Shown here piece after piece: positions 6,441-11,753 of a stretch of 11,753 bases of DNA. The stretch is taken from contig JAAYXG010000461.1 in the NCBI GenBank assembly GCA_012516015.1, positions 1-11,753 on the forward strand. Direction: 5' to 3'. Every line of letters starts with the position of its first letter. Positions within the stretch are counted from its first letter, which is position 1. The DNA comes from Lysobacteraceae bacterium (GTDB lineage: Bacteria; Pseudomonadota; Gammaproteobacteria; Steroidobacterales; Steroidobacteraceae). The notes beneath the pieces are model-generated. The model saw only the letters and a list, made by a program, of their open reading frames with translations. It did no database searches and had not been told where the DNA came from. The translations under genes and the position numbers were made by a program.

Positions 6441-7124
6441 CTAGCGGCGGGGCGGCGGATCGATCGACAGCAGGTAGCGTGTATAGATCTCCGGCAGTCG
6501 CATCAGCACGTGCGGCTTGCCTTCGATGTCGCTCTCTTCGAGCACGTGTCGCAGCATCGACAAGCTCAATGACTCGAGCGCGGGAAGCGCGACCGGCGCA
6601 TAGCTCAAATGCCACGGTTCCGGACTCACACCGCCGCGCTCGGTACGGTACGGGCGGAAGAAACCGAACTCGTGCATGCGCCGATCGAGCCAATCGGCGA
6701 GCTTCTCGAAGCGCCCCCCTTGCGCGTACTCGCTCGGCACCAACTCGACTTTGTCGCCGGGCCGAATCGCCGCCGCATCCACGACGTCGACGTCGCTTCC
6801 CCAATGATGGCGGCTGCCGCCGGGAAGGGCCGACCAGCACAAGATCGCGTCGATCGCTTGCGAGTCGTCGAGTTGCTCGCGCTCGAGCAAGCGACCCTCT
6901 CGATCGTACAGAGGCCGCTCCCCGCGCCACTTGCTGTTCCAGATCGCAACTTGTGTCGCAAAATCGCGAAAGCTCGAGCGAGCCTGAAGGTCGATTCCGT
7001 CCGCGCTCGCCGCATCCCGCATCGCAAGCCAGGAAGCGACGACCTCGTAGTGAAGCGTACAAGGGGGTTCTACGATGTCGACGACGTGAGTACGAGCGCG
7101 CCCCGTCAGTTCGAGTTCATTCAT
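6441..7124 (-). CDS. M15 (VanY/LAS-type) zinc D-alanyl-D-alanine carboxypeptidase
   Basis: This 227-residue peptidoglycan-type peptidase should remove terminal D-Ala, or act as an L,D-specific carboxypeptidase, on stem peptides. The LAS motif SRHHWGSDVD lies at 104-113, with S-x-H-x(6)-D spacing giving zinc ligands H106 and D113. SPEPWHLSY at 167-175 provides catalytic E169 and the third ligand H172. RSSFRDFATQVAIWNSKW near 49-66 matches the conserved substrate-side segment of VanY proteins. No signal peptide or membrane helix is visible: the N-terminus is polar and acidic (MNELELTGRARTH). The protein is therefore predicted to be cytoplasmic, for example for muropeptide recycling, unless it is exported by another route or starts elsewhere. 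The ATG at 7124 is used; a second ATG at 7120 is out of frame, and there is no good Shine-Dalgarno. The gene is transcribed divergently from the GGDEF-EAL gene. Confidence 0.9.
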   Translation of the reverse strand: MNELELTGRARTHVVDIVEPPCTLHYEVVASWLAMRDAASADGIDLQARSSFRDFATQVAIWNSKWRGERPLYDREGRLLEREQLDDSQAIDAILCWSALPGGSRHHWGSDVDVVDAAAIRPGDKVELVPSEYAQGGRFEKLADWLDRRMHEFGFFRPYRTERGGVSPEPWHLSYAPVALPALESLSLSMLRHVLEESDIEGKPHVLMRLPEIYTRYLLSIDPPPRR

Positions 7125-7433
7125 CTAAGCGGCGGCCTTGTTGAACGGTGAAGTCTGAAGCGATCTTTGTTTCTGCCCGGATCCCCATTCTGCAACGGGA
7201 TACGAGAGACTCGAAGAGCCTTCTAGTATGTCAAAAAACCCGACATCGGGCGCGTGCGCCGTTGTGACCAAAACGCGAGTATGATCGTGATCGCCGGGCG
7301 TCGGTGAACCACGGTAGGGTCGACACTTGAGCCGGCCATCCACGCGACGGATCGACAACGTGCCTCAACAAAAAATCGCGGCGTTGAATTGGGGCACTTC
7401 GACATACCCTATAAACATGCCGCGGAGTATGCG
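7125..7433. other. Divergent intergenic region without a supported gene
   Basis: This 309-bp stretch separates the minus-strand M15 gene from the + strand GGDEF-EAL gene and must hold both of their promoters. Short open frames cross it, but none has a recognisable domain or ribosome binding site. The only clear structure is the hairpin with an A-tract at 7233-7250. A TATAAA at 7410-7415 sits just before the Shine-Dalgarno of the GGDEF-EAL gene but lacks a well-spaced -35 box. Confidence 0.5.
7233..7260 (-). terminator. Terminator-like hairpin upstream of the M15 gene (minus strand)
   Basis: Read on the minus strand, CCCG-ATGT-CGGG is followed directly by six Ts, complementary to the A-tract at 7233-7238. 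This is a short intrinsic-terminator shape. Just before it on that strand, GGCGC-AC-GCGCC (7249-7260) can form a competing hairpin that shares bases with the first. It lies about 110 nt upstream of the M15 start codon and could act as an attenuator, or stop antisense transcription from the GGDEF-EAL side. The stem is only 4-5 bp, so the call is tentative. Confidence 0.35.
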
Positions 7434-9878
7434 GTGAAATCGCGCGGCCTCAAATACAAGCTGATCTCGATTGCGATCGCCGCTGGCCTCTGCATTTCGG
7501 CAACGCTGTTCGCGCTCGAATACATCGAGTACCGAAAGGCCGCGGCGGCCCGCGGCGTGCAGGGCGAGCAATCGTTGCTTGCAGCCGAATCCGGACGTCT
7601 GGAAATGCTGGCGAGCGACCTGGCCGCCGCGAACGCAGCGACGCTCGAAGGCGCGCTCAGCTTCGACGAGCGGAACACGATCGAGCAAACGGTCCAGGCG
7701 ATGCTGGAGAATCCCTCGGTCGTGGCGGTCACGGTCTATGCAGCGGACGGCGCGATCGTGCTCCAGCGTACGCGCGCGGATGTTTGGAGCCAGACGCTCG
7801 CGCCTGAAGAACGACGTACGGTGAAGCGCTCGCTGGGTGCGCTACACGCGGTCGGCGCGATCGAAATCACCGTCGGCAGGCCCGGTCTACTCGCATCCGG
7901 TCACGCGCTTCGGGCGCAGCTCGAGCAAGTCGAGCGGGAAGACTTCAACCGCTGGATGTGGATCATCGCCGTCGCAGGCGGCGTGATCACGGCGCTCCTC
8001 GCCGGCGTCGCGTGGATACTCGCACGCCGCCTCGAACGCCCGATCGTCGAGTTGATTCGCTCCGCGGAAAGAATCGGCGAGGGCAACTACACACAGCCGC
8101 ACAAGGTGACGAGCAACGACGAAATTGCCGATCTCGAGCTGGCGCTCGATCGCATGCGCCAGAACCTGCAGCAGACGACGATCACGAAGAACTATCTCAC
8201 GACGGTTCTCAACAGCATGAACGATGCGGTGCTCGTCACGGCGCCGGACGGCGCGATCAAGCGCATCAACGAAGCCGCCGTACGGCTGTTCGGCTACAGC
8301 GAGGAAGAGCTCGCCGGAAGACAGTTCGCATCGCTCCTCACCGAAGGCGAGCAGGCTGGGTTCTCGATGCAACGAGCGGGCACCGAGACGCGCGAGGCGG
8401 TCATCTCGACGCGCGCGGGACAAACGATACCCGTATCGCTTTCGGGCTCGCCGATCACCGCGGACGATCCGCAGTTCCAAGGAACGATTTTCGTCGTCCG
8501 CAACATCACCGATCGCAAGCGCGCCGAGCGCAGGATCCGCTATCTCGCTCGCTACGATGCGCTGACGAAGGTGCCGAATCGCATGCAGTTCCAGCACATG
8601 CTGCAGCAGGCGATCGCGCGCGCGCGTCGCGCCGACCGCAGCATCGTGCTTCTCTATCTCGACATGGATCGGTTCAAGGAGATCAACGACACCTTCGGTC
8701 ACTCGGCGGGCGATCGTACGCTCGAAGTGCTGAGCGAGCGGCTCACGCGCATCCTGCCTCGCGAAGCGGTCGTCGGACGGCTTGCGGGAGACGAGTTCGG
8801 CCTGTTCATCGAAGGCTTTGCCGAGTCCGAGGATGAGCGCGCGCAAGCGGCGAATCTCGCCCGCATGGTGCTCGCGGAAGTCTGCAAGGCGTATTACGTC
8901 GATCAACAAGAGGTCTTCCTGACGGCGAGCGTCGGCATCGCGTTTTGTCCGAAGGACGCCGAGAACGTGATCGACCTCATCCGCAACGCCGATGCGGCGA
9001 TGTACCACTCCAAGCAAAACGGCGGCAACAACTTCGCGTTCTACTCGCCGGAGATGAACGCCGCGGCGGTCGAACGTTTGATGTTGAAGAGCAAGCTTCG
9101 CCGCGCGCTCGAGCGCGACGAGCTCATGATGTTCTACCAGCCCAAAGTGGATCTGCGCGACGGGCGCATCGTCGGTGCGGAAGCGCTCTTGCGTTGGCGC
9201 TTACCGGGCCATGGCGACATCCCGCCGTCGCAGTTCATTCCGCTCGCCGAGGAAACGACCCTCATTCTCGGCATCGGCGAGTGGGTATTGAATCGCGTGT
9301 GCGCGGACTATCGGCGCTGGACGGAGAAGATTCAGAACCCCGGACGCGTCTCGATCAATCTCTCGCTCAAGCAGCTGCGGCAAGCGAGCTTCATCCCGCG
9401 CTGCAAGTCCGTCTTCAGGCGGCATGGCGTCTCCCCGACCTGCTTCGAGCTCGAGATCACGGAAACGACGTTGATGGTCGATCCGAAGCGTACGGTCAAG
9501 CTGCTGGACGAGCTGTATGCGATGGGTCTGCATTTGTCGATCGACGATTTCGGCACCGGCTACTCGTCGTTGAGCGCACTTCAGCAGTTTCCGATCGGCA
9601 CGCTCAAGATCGATCAGTCGTTCGTACGCGATGCGTCGATCAATTCCGACGATGCAACGATCGTGCGCACGATCATCGACATGGGCAAGGCGCTCGAAGT
9701 CGAAGTCGTCGCGGAAGGCGTCGAGAACGAAGAGCAGTTCGCCTTCCTACGCAGCCGCGGCTGCCACTACGGGCAGGGCCGACTGTTTGGCGATGCGATG
9801 AGCGCGGATGAATTCTTCCAGCTGCTCGTTGCGCAGCAAGCCGGAAGAGCGAAGGTCAGCGAGCTCTTCGCCTCGTAG
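7434..9878 (+). CDS. Membrane HAMP-PAS-GGDEF-EAL cyclic-di-GMP turnover protein
   Basis: This is a bifunctional-type c-di-GMP enzyme of 814 residues in the inner membrane. In order, it has transmembrane helix 1 (10-28), a periplasmic sensor region (about 30-172), helix 2 (174-196), HAMP (about 197-250), PAS (253-375), GGDEF (about 390-545) and EAL (about 560-805). The diguanylate cyclase signature reads AGDEF at 451-455, a variant often still active. The RxxD inhibitory I-site is absent: the aligned residues are P442, R443, E444 and A445. The EAL domain keeps E583 (EAL), N642, the ELEITE segment, D704-D705 (DDFGTG), K725, E761 and Q781, so phosphodiesterase activity is predicted. The start is GTG 7434, with GGAG at 7424-7427 placed 6 nt ahead. 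A TTG at 7389 would add 15 residues without a ribosome binding site. Net activity cannot be decided from sequence. Confidence 0.93.
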   Translation: MKSRGLKYKLISIAIAAGLCISATLFALEYIEYRKAAAARGVQGEQSLLAAESGRLEMLASDLAAANAATLEGALSFDERNTIEQTVQAMLENPSVVAVTVYAADGAIVLQRTRADVWSQTLAPEERRTVKRSLGALHAVGAIEITVGRPGLLASGHALRAQLEQVEREDFNRWMWIIAVAGGVITALLAGVAWILARRLERPIVELIRSAERIGEGNYTQPHKVTSNDEIADLELALDRMRQNLQQTTITKNYLTTVLNSMNDAVLVTAPDGAIKRINEAAVRLFGYSEEELAGRQFASLLTEGEQAGFSMQRAGTETREAVISTRAGQTIPVSLSGSPITADDPQFQGTIFVVRNITDRKRAERRIRYLARYDALTKVPNRMQFQHMLQQAIARARRADRSIVLLYLDMDRFKEINDTFGHSAGDRTLEVLSERLTRILPREAVVGRLAGDEFGLFIEGFAESEDERAQAANLARMVLAEVCKAYYVDQQEVFLTASVGIAFCPKDAENVIDLIRNADAAMYHSKQNGGNNFAFYSPEMNAAAVERLMLKSKLRRALERDELMMFYQPKVDLRDGRIVGAEALLRWRLPGHGDIPPSQFIPLAEETTLILGIGEWVLNRVCADYRRWTEKIQNPGRVSINLSLKQLRQASFIPRCKSVFRRHGVSPTCFELEITETTLMVDPKRTVKLLDELYAMGLHLSIDDFGTGYSSLSALQQFPIGTLKIDQSFVRDASINSDDATIVRTIIDMGKALEVEVVAEGVENEEQFAFLRSRGCHYGQGRLFGDAMSADEFFQLLVAQQAGRAKVSELFAS

Positions 9879-9886
9879 CGCTTGGC

Positions 9887-10016
9887 TAGTGACTAGTGAC
9901 TCGCGGTTCGCAGGAAGTGCACTTGCGGCGGCTAGCGGGGATATGAGGCGTCCCTTCAAGAGACAGTCGCGGTAGCGTTCTTGCGACCCGCGAATCACGA
10001 GTCACGAATCACTAGT
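9887..10016. repeat. Heptamer-based inverted repeat between convergent genes
   Basis: The left arm 9887-9912 starts with two tandem TAGTGAC heptamers. The right arm 9982-10007 and its extension contain GAATCAC-GAGTCAC-GAATCAC (9992-10012) and then TAG. The complement of the left arm matches 9982-10007 at 22 of 26 positions. The loop is about 70 bp. The element fills the space between the GGDEF-EAL stop and the stop of the convergent YgiM-like gene, whose TAG stop (10014-10012) lies inside the right arm. It may serve as a bidirectional terminator; similar gaatcac-type intergenic repeats are known in Xanthomonadales genomes. Confidence 0.65.
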
Positions 10017-10635
10017 AAATCTTCACGCCGCCGAACTTATTCCGAATCTTGCGAGCGAGCGTTTGATAGCCCGCCGCGTAGCCGGCTCCGCCGATGAGTA
10101 TCGCGAACGGTGCCCAGAGCCAGGCTAGACCGAATCCTTCTTTGGCACGTGCGGCGGCCTCCTCGGCTCGCGCCTGTTCCACGGCTTGTTGCTGCTGACG
10201 CTCGACTTCGGCTGCCGCCTTGCTGGCCGCTGCTTTCAAACTGGCGATCTCGCCCTGAAGCGCCTCGTTCTGCTTCTTGAGCTCGTCGATCTGCGCCTTG
10301 AGCGCACCCTCCGCCTTCTGCGCAGCCGCCTTCTGCTCTTTCTCCAATGCGCGTAAACGCAGGAGCGCCGGGATTTCCGAGGTCAAATAATCCGCGCCGA
10401 CCCAACCTTCGCGCCCGTCGCCGAGGCGCACGAGCATGAAGTTGCCGAGCTGCTCCAGCATCTCGACGCGATCGCCCGTTTCGAGCGTCGCGAGGCTTTC
10501 GCTGTCCTCGCTCGGTTCCGAGTACACGTTCAACACGAGCTTGTCTGCGACGTACATCTGCTCCGCCGCAGCGGCGGTCGCCATCAGCGCGATGGCACTC
10601 GCACAGAGCGCCAGCCAGGCATCGGTCGATCTCAT
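10012..10635 (-). CDS. SH3 domain and membrane-anchor protein, YgiM-like
   Basis: This 207-residue envelope protein matches the SH3-and-anchor architecture typified by E. coli YgiM, which has nearly the same length. A signal peptide (1-24, ending TAAAA before EQ) is followed by a bacterial SH3 domain at about 26-88 with NVYSEPSEDSESLATLETGD and GREGWVGADYL. Next comes a long Ala/Gln/Glu/Lys-rich coiled coil (about 90-166), a transmembrane helix (about 170-190, LAWLWAPFAILIGGAGYAAGY) and a short basic tail ending FGGVKIY. The SH3 domain is expected in the periplasm, perhaps binding peptidoglycan or a peptide. GGAG (complement of 10646-10649) lies 10 nt before the ATG, which supports the start. 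The gene is convergent with the GGDEF-EAL gene, and its stop codon lies in an inverted repeat. The molecular role of the family is poorly defined. Confidence 0.9.
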   Translation of the reverse strand: MRSTDAWLALCASAIALMATAAAAEQMYVADKLVLNVYSEPSEDSESLATLETGDRVEMLEQLGNFMLVRLGDGREGWVGADYLTSEIPALLRLRALEKEQKAAAQKAEGALKAQIDELKKQNEALQGEIASLKAAASKAAAEVERQQQQAVEQARAEEAAARAKEGFGLAWLWAPFAILIGGAGYAAGYQTLARKIRNKFGGVKIY

Positions 10636-10846
10636 AGGCTGAATTCTCCGTCTTCAGGGCCGCTGCCCCTGCTCGCGGGTTCGTTAGACGACGAGCGAGT
10701 CTACCCCCTAGCCGCTCGAGCACGAACCCCACCGCGTTCTCAGAACCGGCAATTCAGGCTTTTCACGCGCGGGAAAACACCCACTGACGGGGCCCCAGGC
10801 AGACGCTAGGCTTTCGATCCGAGCTCACTCGTTCTCGTACATCCGC
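10636..10846. other. Divergent intergenic region
   Basis: This 211-bp stretch lies between the YgiM-like gene (-) and the metallohydrolase gene (+) and presumably holds promoters for both. I see the Shine-Dalgarno of the YgiM-like gene at 10646-10649 and no other convincing element or gene. Confidence 0.4.
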
Positions 10847-11753
10847 TTGAACTCATCGCGCCTCATCTCGCGCCGCGAAGCCCTCATCGGCGGGGTGTGT
10901 CTGTGCTGCTCGCCGATGCTGAGCCGCGCGGCGGAGCGGGCACCGATCGCGTTCGATGAGATCGCACCTGGTGTTCACGTGCGTCGCGGCGTCCACGAGG
11001 ATGCTACGGCGCACAATCTCGATGCCATCGCGAATGTCGGTTTCGTCGTGGGCAGCGACGCCGTCGCGGTCATGGACCCCGGCGGGAGCCTCGCGGACGG
11101 CGAGCGGCTCCGTCGACATATTCGGAGCACGACGTCTCGACCCATCCGCTACGTAGTCATGTCGCACGTGCATCCCGACCATATCTTCGGCGCGGACGCA
11201 TTCTCGCGCGATGAGCCCACCTTCGTGGGGCACGCGGACCTGCCGCGGGCACTCGCCGCACGCGGCGAGTACTACCGTGCGCGGCTTGCGGACGTCCTCG
11301 GCGCAGACAAGGTTGGACGGATCGTGCAGCCCACGATGATCGTGAAGGAGCGAGCGAAGCTCGATCTGGGAGATCGCATCCTCGAGCTCACCGCACATCC
11401 GCTCGCCCATACGGACAATGATTTGAGCGCGTTCGATACACGCACGAAGACACTGTTCGCGTCGGACCTCTTGTTCGTCGATCGCGTTCCATCCCTGGAC
11501 GGCAGTCTGAAGGGGTGGCTCGAGGAGCTGAGCGCGCTCGGCACACGCGGTGCTGACCGAGTCGTACCGGGGCATGGCCCGGCAAGCGTCGATTTCGCGT
11601 CAGCCTCTCGCGCTCTCGAACGCTACCTCACGGCGTTGTTGCGCGAGACGCGCCAGGCGATTGCCGACGGGATTGGAATAGAAGCCGCACCCGAATCCGT
11701 TGCGGTCGGCGAGCGAGCGCGATGGAGACTTTTCGACGACTATCATGGTCACA
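10847..11753 (+). CDS. Metallo-beta-lactamase-fold hydrolase, quinoprotein-relay type (3' end outside window)
   Basis: This is a periplasmic zinc hydrolase of the MBL superfamily, open at the right edge after 302 codons. Numbering starts at TTG 10847. HVHPDH at 107-112 is the HxHxDH zinc motif. The remaining ligands are H188 (AHTDND), D207 (ASDLLF) and H243 (PGHGP). The C-terminal run RWRLFDDYHGH resembles the end of the 'quinoprotein relay system zinc metallohydrolase' group, which accompanies PQQ-dependent dehydrogenases, so only a few residues should be missing. The N-terminus reads SRREALIGG (8-16) followed by a hydrophobic stretch with C18, C20 and C21: a twin-arginine-like leader. I chose the TTG at 10847 because the ATG at 10916 would remove that leader. 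No clear Shine-Dalgarno precedes the TTG, so the start is uncertain. The subfamily name rests on recall of its sequence style; the MBL fold is certain. Confidence 0.85.
   Translation, partial: MNSSRLISRREALIGGVCLCCSPMLSRAAERAPIAFDEIAPGVHVRRGVHEDATAHNLDAIANVGFVVGSDAVAVMDPGGSLADGERLRRHIRSTTSRPIRYVVMSHVHPDHIFGADAFSRDEPTFVGHADLPRALAARGEYYRARLADVLGADKVGRIVQPTMIVKERAKLDLGDRILELTAHPLAHTDNDLSAFDTRTKTLFASDLLFVDRVPSLDGSLKGWLEELSALGTRGADRVVPGHGPASVDFASASRALERYLTALLRETRQAIADGIGIEAAPESVAVGERARWRLFDDYHGH

Noticed and set aside
7262..7285. TTGTGA and TATGAT as a promoter, or TGTGA as a second CRP site
   Set aside because: The spacer is 12 bp, too short for a promoter, and there is no TCACA half-site 6 bp after TGTGA.
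7125..7358. 77-codon minus-strand open frame in the intergenic region before the M15 gene
   Set aside because: No ribosome binding site or domain, and it spans the terminator-like hairpin. Not supported as a gene.
7410..7415. TATAAA as -10 box for the GGDEF-EAL gene
   Set aside because: The nearest -35-like sequence, TTGAAT at 7384-7389, is 20 bp away, too far for a standard promoter.
7887..9017. 376-codon minus-strand open frame inside the GGDEF-EAL gene
   Set aside because: Composition is Arg/Asp/His-rich shadow coding, and the + strand frame has full domain motifs.
10853..11575. 240-codon minus-strand open frame near the right edge
   Set aside because: The + strand here encodes the HVHPDH metallo-beta-lactamase protein; the minus frame has no motif.

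Overview
The window is GC-rich, densely coding DNA with the codon character of a high-GC gammaproteobacterium. The best lineage hints are a complete SH3-and-anchor protein of the YgiM type (a largely gammaproteobacterial family), a perfect CRP/Clp-type TGTGA-N6-TCACA palindrome, and the Xanthomonadales/Steroidobacter-like style of the intergenic repeats. The lineage is an inference, not a certainty.

Layout. Bases 1-246 hold a 14-bp tandem repeat array and no gene. From 247 to 6305 five genes lie on the + strand. The first two are an overlapping pair of secreted M16 metallopeptidase subunits, one with intact zinc ligands and one with all of them replaced. Next come an HD-domain protein with a cyclic-nucleotide-phosphodiesterase-like signature behind a CRP-type site, a MgtC/DUF4010 membrane protein, and a short-chain dehydrogenase. 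Bases 6306-6440 hold a second copy of the 14-bp repeat family, partly inverted relative to the first, so repeats flank the five-gene block. A minus-strand M15 (VanY-type) carboxypeptidase without an obvious signal peptide follows (6441-7124). A 309-bp divergent intergenic region with a minus-strand terminator-like hairpin comes next, then a large membrane GGDEF-EAL protein (+). That gene converges on the YgiM-like gene (-) across an imperfect 26-bp-arm inverted repeat built from heptamers. The window ends inside a + strand metallo-beta-lactamase-fold hydrolase resembling the quinoprotein-associated zinc metallohydrolases, with a twin-arginine-like leader.

How the genes relate. The M16 pair is the only clear operon and probably forms one heterodimeric periplasmic or outer-membrane peptidase. 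The DUF4010 and SDR genes are closely spaced and may be co-transcribed. Two genes touch nucleotide second messengers: the HD protein (possibly cyclic nucleotide hydrolysis, under a CRP-like site) and the GGDEF-EAL protein (c-di-GMP). No direct link between the two is shown. I see no insertion sequence, phage gene, CRISPR array, tRNA or rRNA. The most unusual signals are the HD gene with its CRP-type operator and the two repeat families, rather than an obvious new defence or biosynthetic system.
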